Assembly (NCBI RefSeq): GCF_000697965.2
Contig: NZ_CP015882.1
Location: forward strand, 372,001 to 436,000
Length of the DNA stretch: 64,000 nucleotides
Direction: 5' to 3'
Source: Ensifer adhaerens
GTDB taxonomy: Bacteria; Pseudomonadota; Alphaproteobacteria; Rhizobiales; Rhizobiaceae
A program made the translations under genes and the position numbers. Shown here piece by piece: positions 17,761 to 26,370 of the stretch. The notes beneath the pieces were generated by a model, which saw only the letters and a program-made list of their open reading frames with translations, ran no database searches and was not told the origin of the DNA. The stretch's first letter is position 1. Every line of letters starts with the position of its first letter.

Positions 17761-18993
17761 CTAGCGGCCGCCGACGACGGCAAGACGAGGTTGCTGGGGA
17801 GGTCGAACGGGGACCGGCTCGAGCGCAACCGCAGGTGTTGCGGCATGCCGGCTGAACGCAGCCTTGGCAAGCATCGTCCGGATCAGGTTGTTTTGCGGCG
17901 CGTGCGCCTTGCCGGAAAGCGCATCGCGATGATGGCGTTCCAACGGATTGTCGCGACTGATGCCGGGGTTACCGCCCAGTTCGAGCGCAAGGGTCGTCAC
18001 GGTGATCGCGTTGGCGATGACCGTGTGTTTGACCGCGGCGGCATCGGCGCCGAAGGGGCGCCCCGCATCGAAATCCTCGGCGATCGAGCGCAGGAGCCGG
18101 CGGTTGACCGTCAGCAAGACCTCGATTTCGCCAAGGCCATCCTGGATGCGGGGAACGGTGGAGAGCGGTGCGCCGAGGCTTGCCGGTGCGCGCGAGGTCG
18201 TAAATTCGATCAGCCAGTCGCGTGCCCCGCGGGCAGCACCGTCGTAGATCGCGGGGACCAGTGAGAAATACCAGGCGCCCATGCGCTCGTCACGTTTCAG
18301 GCCTTCGCTCGCCGGCGCGATGTCGAGAACATCGGCGAGCGGGATCGCGACGTCGTCGAGGATCAGGTCGTCGCTGTTGGTTGCTCGCATGCCCGTTGCG
18401 TTCCAGGTTTTTTCGACGCGGATGCCATCGGCCGATGTCGGAACGAGGAATGAGCCCAGCCTCGGCTCAGGCTCGTCAGTAACCGCAAGCACAGCCACCC
18501 AGCGCAAGAGCGGGATGCCGGTGGCGTAGGTCTTGTGGCCCGTAATGCGCCACTGATCGCCAACGCGGCGGGCAATCGTTTCGGGCAAGGAACCATGCGA
18601 TGGCGAACCGACGCGCGGCTCCACCTGTGCCGCATTGATGAGCGCGACACCCTCGCGATTGGCCCGGGTGACACGCTCGACAAGGTGGGGCGGCCACTTG
18701 CCTGAGGTTCGCACCGAAAAGTGCTGATTGTAGTGCATCGAAAGAACGAGAGCAGTCGATGGCTCTCCACGCGCGATTGCCGAGACGACCGCCAGCGCTT
18801 CCGTCAGTCCACCGCCGAGGCCCCCGTGTTCGAGCGCTGTGACCAGGCCAAGCAGCCCCGCCTCGTGCAGCGCGTCGAAATTGGCGAAGGGGAATTCGCC
18901 AGTTTCATCATAGTGGCGTGCTGTCAGGGCGAAGCGTTTTCCGAGTTCTTCGGCCGTGGCAATCACCGGTTCGAAACGTGTGGGGTCGGTCAT
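17761..18993 (-). CDS. Acyl-CoA-dehydrogenase-fold flavoprotein, possible DszC/SfnB-type monooxygenase
   Basis: A start at 18993 (MTDPTRFEPVIATAEELGKR) gives 410 residues; an upstream extension to 19230 lies over another gene. The N-terminal helical domain (EFPFANFDALHEAGLLGLVT), middle beta domain (RITGHKTYATGIPLLRWVAV) and C-terminal four-helix domain (LERHHRDALSGKAHAP) are those of the acyl-CoA dehydrogenase superfamily. It sits between two DszB-like genes, so a role as an FMN-dependent oxygenase such as DszC or SfnB is plausible. A true dehydrogenase is the alternative. Confidence 0.8.
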   Translation of the reverse strand: MTDPTRFEPVIATAEELGKRFALTARHYDETGEFPFANFDALHEAGLLGLVTALEHGGLGGGLTEALAVVSAIARGEPSTALVLSMHYNQHFSVRTSGKWPPHLVERVTRANREGVALINAAQVEPRVGSPSHGSLPETIARRVGDQWRITGHKTYATGIPLLRWVAVLAVTDEPEPRLGSFLVPTSADGIRVEKTWNATGMRATNSDDLILDDVAIPLADVLDIAPASEGLKRDERMGAWYFSLVPAIYDGAARGARDWLIEFTTSRAPASLGAPLSTVPRIQDGLGEIEVLLTVNRRLLRSIAEDFDAGRPFGADAAAVKHTVIANAITVTTLALELGGNPGISRDNPLERHHRDALSGKAHAPQNNLIRTMLAKAAFSRHAATPAVALEPVPVRPPQQPRLAVVGGR

Positions 18994-19006
18994 CGGCTTT
19001 ACTCGT

Positions 19007-20044
19007 TCAGGCGACAGCGCGGGCGTCGAGTTCCGCCCAGGGGCGCTGGTCGACCCATTGGTCGATGTCGAAGTTGCTCGCGAGGAACCCCCATTCATGC
19101 AGGAAGTCCTTGTAGTGTCCGATCGCCGCGACGAGTTCCGGTTCGAGGCCGATGCCGAGATGTTTGTGGAGATCCGGACCGTTAGCCGCAGCCACGACCT
19201 CTTCTGAGGCGCCGACTTCGCGGGCAACAAAGCGACGCACCTCGTCGGGGTGCTCTTCGGCCCATGAGCCGGCCTGTTTCAAGGTCGAGATCAGCTTGGC
19301 GACGAGATCGGGCCGATCTTCAGCGAGCCTTTCGTCGACGGTCAGCACCCGAGGGGAGCCGGAATTGATGCGGATCTTCGGGTCCGGGTGGAAACCGAAT
19401 TCCGCGACCGTGTGAGCCGCAAAGAGATTGGCGACGGCAATACCGGGCGTGCCTTTGACATAAATCGCGTCCACCTCACCGCGCAGCAGTGCGGCCGCTT
19501 CCGGCCCGTAGGCCTGCCGGTTTCTGAGGCCGTAGAGCTGCGGGCCCTCCCTGCCATCAAGAACGCTTTCGGAAAGCGGGATATCGACGATCTCGACATC
19601 GGAGGGCGTGAGCCCTTCGAGAGACAGAGCGGAAACCAGGCCCTTCAGCGCCGTAGCTGCCATGAAGTCGACGATACCGGGTGGTCGGCGCGCAATGCCG
19701 AAGCGCCGGCCGACAAGATCGCGCGTCGTTTTGATCCCGGTCTCGGGCAACGTGATGATGGCCTGGAATTCGTCGGTCCAGGTGATGCCGACGAGCCGCG
19801 TCGGGTTGCCTTCCGAGCGGGCGCGGATCGGCGGGACGTTGCCGCCATGGCGAAACGAATAATCGAGATGGTGATCGAAGTGGCTGGATCGGACGGAGCG
19901 GTCCTTGCTGTCGATGATCGAGTTGAGCGTAATGCCCTCCGTGGCAAACGCCTTGTCGAGCAGGCCGAGCTGGGTGGCGAGCCCCACGGGTGTCGGGACA
20001 GGGCAGCGCGTGTACCAGATTTGCGAGATGGCATTTTTTGTCAC
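19007..20044 (-). CDS. DszB-like desulfinase homologue, second copy
   Basis: The 345-residue protein starts at GTG 20044 and is the first gene of the leftward operon. It is a clear paralogue of 16716-17750 and also lacks a signal peptide. The DszB catalytic set is present: Cys14 in YTRCPVP (the CPVP tetrad is identical to DszB), His55 in SHFDH, Arg65 and Gly68 in FRHGGNVPP, with the same 10 and 3 residue spacings. The two copies differ enough to suggest different substrates or a heteromer. Automated annotation would call it an ABC transporter substrate-binding protein. Confidence 0.7.
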   Translation of the reverse strand: MTKNAISQIWYTRCPVPTPVGLATQLGLLDKAFATEGITLNSIIDSKDRSVRSSHFDHHLDYSFRHGGNVPPIRARSEGNPTRLVGITWTDEFQAIITLPETGIKTTRDLVGRRFGIARRPPGIVDFMAATALKGLVSALSLEGLTPSDVEIVDIPLSESVLDGREGPQLYGLRNRQAYGPEAAALLRGEVDAIYVKGTPGIAVANLFAAHTVAEFGFHPDPKIRINSGSPRVLTVDERLAEDRPDLVAKLISTLKQAGSWAEEHPDEVRRFVAREVGASEEVVAAANGPDLHKHLGIGLEPELVAAIGHYKDFLHEWGFLASNFDIDQWVDQRPWAELDARAVA

Positions 20045-20344
20045 GAGGTTCTCCGCTGTCTTCGATGGGGTGTGCCGGGAAGCGTTTTTCGTTGGAGTGG
20101 CTCTTCCTAGTCGGTCATTGCTATTAGCTGTACTGATTTCGGATTAGATTTCCCAGACTGGCGCCGTTCACGACATATTGTAGGAATGACGTTCCTGCTA
20201 ATGGTCACTCTCAGGGTGAAATTACTAAAACAGATTTGACAAAGCCTATGTAATTAGTCAACTATAAAAATCATCCGCGGCGACAAGGTCAGGCCGAGGT
20301 GAAGGTTCGCTGTTGGCGGACAGCCAAACGGAGAGGCGACATCG
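20045..20344. promoter_or_regulatory. Divergent control region between desulfinase operon and dipeptide-type transporter operon
   Basis: This AT-rich 300-base region must hold both promoters. TAGATTT (20145-20151; AAATCTA on the other strand) matches the element found upstream of other units of the island. CAGATTTG (20231-20238) and ATAAAAATCA near 20264-20273 are weaker relatives. TTGACA at 20236-20241 could be a -35 box for the rightward operon, but no TATAAT is at the right spacing. Confidence 0.4.
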
Positions 20345-21331
20345 ATGCCGGTGCTGATCAGAATTGCGCGAACGCTTCGACGAACGCTTCTGCAGGCAGT
20401 TCCAACGATCCTTGGAATTGTGATCCTGAACTTTTTCCTTTTGCAGCTGGCTCCCGGCGACGCGGCCGATGTGCTTGCCGGCGAGGCGGGTTCGGCGACC
20501 GAAGAAAGCGTTGCGGCACTGAGAGCCCGCTTCGGCCTGGATAGTCCGGTGCTCGAGCAATTGGCCACCTATCTCGGCAACCTCGCGCAATTCAGCCTTG
20601 GATTTTCCCCGCGCTACGGCATGCCGGTCGCCGACCTGATTGCGCAGCGCCTGCCCGGAACATTGACGCTGATGGCGGTGGCACTCGTCATCGCGATCGT
20701 CCTCGGTGTCATCCTCGGATCGCTGATGGCGACGTTTGCGGGGCGGATCCCCGATCGGCTTTTGTCGATCTTCTCGCTGCTCTTCTATTCGATCCCGAGT
20801 TTCTGGATCGGCCTGATGCTGATCGTGCTCTTCTCGGTCAAGCTCGGCTGGTTGCCGACCGGGGGTGCAGGCACGATCGGATCCCAGCTGAAAGGGTTCC
20901 CGGCGCTCTTCGACAAGGCCCGCTACATGGTGCTCCCGGCAACGTCGCTCGCGCTTTTCTACGTCGCGATCTATGCGCGGCTGACGCGCGCCGCCATGCT
21001 CGAAGTCAAAAACCAGGACTTTGTCCGCACTGCCTATGCCAAGGGGCTGACGCCTTATGGCGTCACCGCGAGGCATATCTTGCGAAACGCGTTGATCCCG
21101 ATCACGACCATGGCCGGCATGCACATCGGCGGCATGCTCGGCGGCGCCGTGGTGGTGGAAACCGTCTACAGCTGGCCGGGCCTTGGCAGGCTCGCCTTCG
21201 AGGCGGTCATGGGCCGGGATTTCACCGTGCTCCTCGGCATCCTGCTTCTGTCCTCACTTCTCGTCATCATTGCCAATGCCACGGTGGACCTTGTCCACGC
21301 CTGGCTCGACCCTCGAATTGGAGCGCGCTGA
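20345..21331 (+). CDS. Dipeptide/oligopeptide-type ABC transporter permease (DppB-like)
   Basis: The 328-residue protein has six hydrophobic segments and the binding-protein-dependent permease motif in the cytoplasmic loop (YAKGLTPYGVTARHILRNAL). The first segment TILGIVILNFFLLQLAPGDA is characteristic of DppB/OppB. It opens a rightward operon of two permeases, two ATPases and an aldo/keto reductase; its stop overlaps the next start by one base. The operon has no binding protein of its own. The only peptide-type binding protein in the island is at 27817, and it is the likely partner. Confidence 0.88.
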   Translation: MPVLIRIARTLRRTLLQAVPTILGIVILNFFLLQLAPGDAADVLAGEAGSATEESVAALRARFGLDSPVLEQLATYLGNLAQFSLGFSPRYGMPVADLIAQRLPGTLTLMAVALVIAIVLGVILGSLMATFAGRIPDRLLSIFSLLFYSIPSFWIGLMLIVLFSVKLGWLPTGGAGTIGSQLKGFPALFDKARYMVLPATSLALFYVAIYARLTRAAMLEVKNQDFVRTAYAKGLTPYGVTARHILRNALIPITTMAGMHIGGMLGGAVVVETVYSWPGLGRLAFEAVMGRDFTVLLGILLLSSLLVIIANATVDLVHAWLDPRIGAR

Positions 21332-22329
21332 TGTCCGCCACCGACTTCGGAGCTTTCCCAGCGGTTACGGGCGGCGCCTATGCCGCTCCTGCCACGAGCG
21401 AGCAGGCTACCGCGCCGGAGCGCCCGTCCTGGTCCAACGTAAAGGCGCCCGATGCGCGCTCCCAGCAGAGCACTGCGGTCGCCATTACCAATGGGCGAAG
21501 GGCCCTCAAGGTCTTTCTGGCCAACCCCAATGCCCTGTTCGGAACGGCCTTCCTTGCGCTTGTGATCGCCGTCGCGCTGCTGGCTCCAGTGCTTTATCCC
21601 GACGACCCGCTGTCGATGGTCGGAAAACCGTTCCTGTGGCCGGGCCAGGATCCGGCTTTCCCGCTCGGCACGGACGCGCTCGGCCGCGACGTGCTCGCTG
21701 GCATCCTGCATGGCTCGCGCATTTCCCTGTTCGTGGGGCTGATGGCAACAGCGCTCGGTCTCACCTTCGGCGTGATCGTCGGCGCGATCGCCGGTTACTT
21801 CGGCGGCTGGATCGACGATCTCCTGGTGCGGCTGATCGAGATCTTCCAGACCTTGCCGAGCTTCGTGCTGCTCGTCGTTCTGGTCGCGATCGTCCAACCC
21901 TCGGCATCAACGGTGACGCTTGCGATCGCCGTCATTTCCTGGCCGACGGTGGCAAGGCTGACCAGGGCCGAGTTTCGTGCGATCCGAGAGAAGGATTTCG
22001 TCATGGCCGCCCGCAGTCTCGGCTTTGGCCATGGACGGATCATCTTCCGCGAGATCCTGCCCAACGCGCTGCCACCGATCATCGTGACGTCATCGGTCAT
22101 GGTCGCCACCGCAATCCTGATGGAATCCGCACTTTCCTTCATGGGTCTCGGCGACCCCAATGTCGTGAGCTGGGGCTCGATGATCGGTACCGGTCGCGAA
22201 CTGGTCCGGACCGCCTGGTACCTGACGGCCCTTCCGGGCCTCGCCATCGTCTTTACGGTGCTTGCGCTCAATCTCATCGGCGACGGGCTGAACGATGCCC
22301 TTAACCCCCGCTTCACGCAGGATCGTTGA
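21331..22329 (+). CDS. Dipeptide/oligopeptide-type ABC transporter permease (DppC-like)
   Basis: The 332-residue protein has an unusually long hydrophilic N-terminus of about 65 residues before the first membrane helix (LFGTAFLALVIAVALLAPVL). It then has the DppC signature FPLGTDALGRDVLAGILHGS and the EAA loop MAARSLGFGHGRIIFREILP. It pairs with the DppB-like protein to form the membrane channel. Starts at the ATG at 21331-21333, overlapping the preceding TGA. Confidence 0.88.
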   Translation: MSATDFGAFPAVTGGAYAAPATSEQATAPERPSWSNVKAPDARSQQSTAVAITNGRRALKVFLANPNALFGTAFLALVIAVALLAPVLYPDDPLSMVGKPFLWPGQDPAFPLGTDALGRDVLAGILHGSRISLFVGLMATALGLTFGVIVGAIAGYFGGWIDDLLVRLIEIFQTLPSFVLLVVLVAIVQPSASTVTLAIAVISWPTVARLTRAEFRAIREKDFVMAARSLGFGHGRIIFREILPNALPPIIVTSSVMVATAILMESALSFMGLGDPNVVSWGSMIGTGRELVRTAWYLTALPGLAIVFTVLALNLIGDGLNDALNPRFTQDR

Positions 22330-22331
22330 CG

Positions 22332-23330
22332 ATGGCGCCGCTGCTCCAGGTCGGAGACCTCACCATCGGCTTTCCGCGTGCCGAGCCAGTCAGAAATCTC
22401 TCGTTCGAGGTGGGGGCGGGGGAGACGCTGGCGATCGTCGGCGAGTCCGGTTCGGGCAAATCGTTGACCGCGCTCGCGCTGATGCAGTTGCTGCCGCGCG
22501 CAGCACGGGTGACCAGCGGCCGCATCGTCTTTGACGACCGCGATCTTCTGGGGCTCGATGCGCGCGAGATGCGGCAGCTGCGTGGGCGCGACATCGCCAT
22601 GATCTTTCAGGAGCCGATGACGAGCCTCAATCCGGTCATGTCGATCGGCCGGCAGATCGGCGAAGTGCTGAAGGTGCACGAGAAGCTTTCAGGTCGAGCG
22701 GCGCGGGAACGCGCGATCGAACTTTTGAAGCTCGTGCGTATTCCTGCCGCCGAAAAGCGGGTCGACGATTATCCGCATCAGCTGTCGGGCGGCATGCGCC
22801 AGCGGGTGATGATTGCCATGGCGGTTGCGTGCCGGCCAAAGTTGCTGATCGCCGACGAACCGACGACGGCGCTCGACGTGACGATCCAGGCGCAGGTGCT
22901 CGACCTGCTCGACACGCTCAGGCGCGAGCTTCAGATGGCTGTGGTGTTGATCACCCACGACCTCGGCGTCGTCGCGCAATGGGCCGACAAGGTCGTCGTC
23001 ATGTATGCCGGCCGCAAGGTCGAGCAGGCCTTGCCCGGAGATCTCTTCAACGATCCGCTGCATCCCTATACGCGCGGGCTGCTTTCGGCCTCGCCACGGC
23101 TAAAGAACGACCTTCACTATCTGAGCGGCCGCTTGACGGAGATCCCCGGGTCGATCGTCTCGGCGGCCGGCGAGGCCGGCTGTCCCTTCAGGCCGCGCTG
23201 TCGCCAGGCGCGTGCGAGCTGCGGCCATCAGGTGCCGCCGCTGATTGCTCAGACGCCGGAGAGGCTCGTTGCCTGCCCGTTCACTTCGTCCCTCAAGGCC
23301 GTGCCCGATGCCGCTCATCTCAGCCTCTGA
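22332..23330 (+). CDS. Dipeptide-type ABC transporter ATP-binding protein (DppD-like)
   Basis: A start at ATG 22332 gives 332 residues, two bases after the permease stop. Walker A (GESGSGKS), signature ([14 protein letters not shown]) and Walker B ([16 protein letters not shown]) are intact. The C-terminal oligopeptide/dipeptide transporter extension with a Cys motif ([14 protein letters not shown]) is present, as in DppD/OppD. It powers uptake together with the next gene, whose start overlaps its end by 23 bases. Confidence 0.88.
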   Translation: MAPLLQVGDLTIGFPRAEPVRNLSFEVGAGETLAIVGESGSGKSLTALALMQLLPRAARVTSGRIVFDDRDLLGLDAREMRQLRGRDIAMIFQEPMTSLNPVMSIGRQIGEVLKVHEKLSGRAARERAIELLKLVRIPAAEKRVDDYPHQLSGGMRQRVMIAMAVACRPKLLIADEPTTALDVTIQAQVLDLLDTLRRELQMAVVLITHDLGVVAQWADKVVVMYAGRKVEQALPGDLFNDPLHPYTRGLLSASPRLKNDLHYLSGRLTEIPGSIVSAAGEAGCPFRPRCRQARASCGHQVPPLIAQTPERLVACPFTSSLKAVPDAAHLSL

Positions 23331-24252
23331 TCTGAAGACACACTACAAGACGCGCGACGGCCTCTTGCGCTCCGTCGATGGCGTCGATCTCGTGGTCGAG
23401 CGCGGTGAAACCGTCGGGCTTGTCGGCGAAAGCGGCTGTGGCAAGTCGACGCTTGGCAAGACGCTTTTGCGCCTGGTCGATCCGACCGAGGGGCGGATCG
23501 AATTCAAGGGCGAAGACATCACGAGACTTGACCAGGGTCGGCTCAGGAACGTGCGCAAGTCGATCCAGATGATCTTTCAGGATCCCTTCGCGTCGCTCAA
23601 TCCGCGCCACACGATCGGTGAAATCCTGGAGGCGCCTCTGATCGTGCACAGGGCCGGCAGCCGAGCGCAGCGGCGTGACACCGTTGCCGGCATCATCTCC
23701 AAGGTCGGGCTGCCCGCCGATGCCATCAATCGCTATCCGCACGAATTCTCGGGCGGCCAGCGGCAAAGGATCGGCATTGCCCGCGCGCTGCTGCTCAACC
23801 CGGACCTGATCGTTTGCGACGAGCCCGTATCGGCGCTCGACCTGTCGATCCAGGCGCAGATCCTGAACCTTTTGGTGGAGATGAAGAAGGAGTTCGGTCT
23901 TTCCTATCTTTTCATCAGCCATGACCTGTCTGTGGTGCGTTATTTCTGCGACCGGGTTTTGGTCATGTATCTCGGCCGGATCGTGGAAAGCGCCGACAAT
24001 GAGACGCTCTGGTCGGACCCGCGCCATCCCTACACGCGCGCTTTGATGGCTGCGGTTCCCGATCCCTCGCGGCCGCGGCAGGCGGCTCCCCTTGGCGGCG
24101 ATCTGCCGAGCCCGAGCGACATTCCGTCGGGCTGTCGGTTCCACACCCGCTGCCCGCTGGCGACGGACCTCTGCCGCGTCACCGAACCCGAATTCCGCGC
24201 CATCAAACCGGGCCATCAGGTGGCCTGTCATGTCGCGGACCAGATCAACTGA
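23308..24252 (+). CDS. Dipeptide-type ABC transporter ATP-binding protein (DppF-like)
   Basis: A start at ATG 23308 ([14 protein letters not shown]) gives 314 residues. Walker A (GESGCGKST), signature (FSGGQRQRIGIARAL) and Walker B (VCDEPVSALDLSIQ) are complete, with the Cys-containing C-terminal extension CRFHTRCPLATDLC. Second ATPase of the heterodimer. The 23-base overlap with the upstream ATPase gene implies coupled translation. Confidence 0.88.
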   Translation: MPLISASDLKTHYKTRDGLLRSVDGVDLVVERGETVGLVGESGCGKSTLGKTLLRLVDPTEGRIEFKGEDITRLDQGRLRNVRKSIQMIFQDPFASLNPRHTIGEILEAPLIVHRAGSRAQRRDTVAGIISKVGLPADAINRYPHEFSGGQRQRIGIARALLLNPDLIVCDEPVSALDLSIQAQILNLLVEMKKEFGLSYLFISHDLSVVRYFCDRVLVMYLGRIVESADNETLWSDPRHPYTRALMAAVPDPSRPRQAAPLGGDLPSPSDIPSGCRFHTRCPLATDLCRVTEPEFRAIKPGHQVACHVADQIN

Positions 24253-24266
24253 AATGGAGAACTTGA

Positions 24267-25328
24267 ATGGTTGAGTATCGCTATCTTGGGCGCAGCGCCC
24301 TCAAAGTGTCGCCGCTGACGCTCGGATCCATGATGTTCGGCAACCAGACGCCTGACGACGTTGCCTTCCGCATCATCGACAAGGCGCGCGAGCAGGGCAT
24401 CAACTTCATCGACACGGCCGACGTCTACCACGACGGGAAGTCGGAAGAGGTGGTCGGGCGCGGCATCAAGGCCAACCGCGACCATTGGGTGGTGGCAACG
24501 AAGTTCGTCAATTCGCGTGCGAAGGGGCCGAACCTCGGGGGCTATTCGCGCAAATGGGTCTATCAGACTGTCGAAAACTCGCTGCGCAATCTCGGCACGG
24601 ACTACATCGACATCCTCTACTTTCATCGCGCCGTCTTCGATGCGCCGCTCGAAGAGCCGGTGCGGGCGATCGCCGACCTGATCAAGGCCGGCAAGCTGCG
24701 CTATTTCGGGGTCTCAAACTTCCGGGGATGGCGCATTGCGGAAGTCGCCCATCTCGCCGACCAGCTCGGCATCGATCGGCCGATCGCAAGCCAGCCACTC
24801 TATAACATCGTCAACCGCACCGCCGAGGCCGAGCAGCTGCCGGCGGCTGCAGCCTATGGACTGGGTGCTGTGTCCTACAGCCCGCTCGCCCGCGGCGTTC
24901 TGACGGGCAAGTACAATCCCGGCGAAGCGCCAGCTGCCGATACCCGCGCCGGACGCGGCGACAAGCGCATGCATGACGTGGAGTTTCGCGAAGAATCGGT
25001 GGCGATCGCCAAGGAGATTGCCGCACACGCGAAGGCCAAGGGAATTGCTGCCGCCGATTTCGCGCTCGCCTGGGTGCTGAACAACCGGCTGATCACCTCG
25101 ACCATCGCAGGGCCCCGCACGGAAGAGCATTGGGATGGCTATATCCGCGCGCTGGACGTCAAGCTCGATGCGGAAGACGAGGCGCTGGTTGATCGCCTGG
25201 TCGCGCCCGGTCATCCGTCGACACCGGGCTTCACGGATCCGGGCCACCCGCTCGAAGGCCGTGAGCCGCGGTCCGGCGCGGGCGAAGCCGAGATCATCCC
25301 GCTCGCCCGCTCGCAGCGCGTCGCTTGA
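24267..25328 (+). CDS. Aldo/keto reductase
   Basis: The 353-residue TIM-barrel protein has the catalytic tetrad of the family: Asp and Tyr in FIDTADVYHDGKSE, Lys in WVVATKFVN and His in ILYFHRAVFD. The C-terminal NADPH-binding block ITSTIAGPRTEEHW is also present. It is the last gene of the transporter operon, 14 bases after the ATPase. It may reduce an aldehyde left after C-S cleavage of an imported compound; that is inference from position. A strong terminator follows at 25377. Confidence 0.85.
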   Translation: MVEYRYLGRSALKVSPLTLGSMMFGNQTPDDVAFRIIDKAREQGINFIDTADVYHDGKSEEVVGRGIKANRDHWVVATKFVNSRAKGPNLGGYSRKWVYQTVENSLRNLGTDYIDILYFHRAVFDAPLEEPVRAIADLIKAGKLRYFGVSNFRGWRIAEVAHLADQLGIDRPIASQPLYNIVNRTAEAEQLPAAAAYGLGAVSYSPLARGVLTGKYNPGEAPAADTRAGRGDKRMHDVEFREESVAIAKEIAAHAKAKGIAAADFALAWVLNNRLITSTIAGPRTEEHWDGYIRALDVKLDAEDEALVDRLVAPGHPSTPGFTDPGHPLEGREPRSGAGEAEIIPLARSQRVA

Positions 25329-25376
25329 GAGGGTCCTGGCTGGGTACCTCCCGACCAGTACCATCCTGTTGCAAAG

Positions 25377-25407
25377 AGCCCCGGATCATCGATCCGGGGC
25401 TTCGTTT
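25377..25407. terminator. Bidirectional Rho-independent terminator
   Basis: AGCCCCGGATC (25377-25387), loop ATC, GATCCGGGGCT (25391-25401), then TCGTTTT. The 11-bp perfect GC-rich stem with a T-rich tail lies between the convergent aldo/keto reductase and amidohydrolase genes. Confidence 0.8.
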
Positions 25408-25416
25408 TGCGCGTGA

Positions 25417-26370
25417 CTATTCCGCAGCTACGGCCTGCTGGTGCCTGAGGCCGAGAAGGCGCCGGGCGTTGCCGCCAGCAACGAGACGTGCCTCCTGATC
25501 GCTTAGTCCCGCTTGCTCCAAGCTCTGCCGCAACGCGTCCGCATCGAGCGCAGGAAGAATTGGCCAGTCCGTGCCGGCAAGCACGCGGTCTGCGCCGAAA
25601 AAGCCTGTCAGCGTGCGTACGATGTCCGGATCATGCCCCATCGTGTCGAAGTAGATATTGGGCCGTCGCCCCGCTTCCCTGGCAGAGCGAGCATAGATGC
25701 CGCCGCGTGCCGCCTGGACAATCGCGCCCAGACCGAGCGTTGCAAAGACCAGATGCAGGTCTGGCAGTTCGTCAAGAAGCGGAGACTGGCTGACCGACAG
25801 GAAGGCGACGCCGTTCATCAATCCACGCCCGAGCGAGTTGCCGAGATTGCCGGCGCCGTCGATCAGAACGCCGGCGTCCGGGTGGGCGACGGGATGCACG
25901 AAAACCGGAACCCTGTGGCGCGCCGCAACTTCGAGCGTGGGGCGGACGGCGGGATCGGCGATGAACTTGCTGGCGCGTGAACTGTCAATCACCAGTCCTG
26001 AAAGACCGAGCTCGACGATTGCCCGCTCGGCTTCGCGGGCCGCTTCGTCGCCGGCAAAGGCATCGACGACGGCAAATCCGGTGAGGGTAGAATGCTCGCG
26101 CGAAAGCGTCGCCAGCCAGTCGTTGGCCTCCCGGACGGCTTCAAGCGGTATGCTTGCCTCCAATCCGAAGAGGCTTTCGATCGTCGCCGTGACCACAGCG
26201 AGCGACACGCCGCCTTGTTCAAGTTCGTCGACCAGCGCCTGAGGCGTCGTGATCTTTCGATGTATCTCCGGCGAAAATGCGCCAGCGGGCTTTTCGTATT
26301 TGCCTCCGGGACGCCAGGCTGGCGGCCAGAGATGGGCATGGATGTCGACGATATCGAGCGGAGCGGTCAT
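25417..26370 (-). CDS. Amidohydrolase_2 family metal-dependent hydrolase/decarboxylase
   Basis: The 317-residue protein has the metal-binding HxH at its start (VDIHAHLWPP), a mid-barrel histidine segment (VPVFVHPVAHPD) and the terminal motif LAGTDWPIL. These mark the Amidohydrolase_2/ACMSD-like family of hydrolases and non-oxidative decarboxylases. It overlaps the SsuD-like monooxygenase stop by four bases (26367-26370), so the two are coupled; it probably processes the product of that oxygenase. Substrate not deducible. Confidence 0.82.
   Translation of the reverse strand: MTAPLDIVDIHAHLWPPAWRPGGKYEKPAGAFSPEIHRKITTPQALVDELEQGGVSLAVVTATIESLFGLEASIPLEAVREANDWLATLSREHSTLTGFAVVDAFAGDEAAREAERAIVELGLSGLVIDSSRASKFIADPAVRPTLEVAARHRVPVFVHPVAHPDAGVLIDGAGNLGNSLGRGLMNGVAFLSVSQSPLLDELPDLHLVFATLGLGAIVQAARGGIYARSAREAGRRPNIYFDTMGHDPDIVRTLTGFFGADRVLAGTDWPILPALDADALRQSLEQAGLSDQEARLVAGGNARRLLGLRHQQAVAAE

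Noticed and set aside
20236..20241. TTGACA as a sigma-70 -35 box
   Set aside because: No TATAAT-like hexamer at 16-18 bases spacing; kept only as a remark on the control region.
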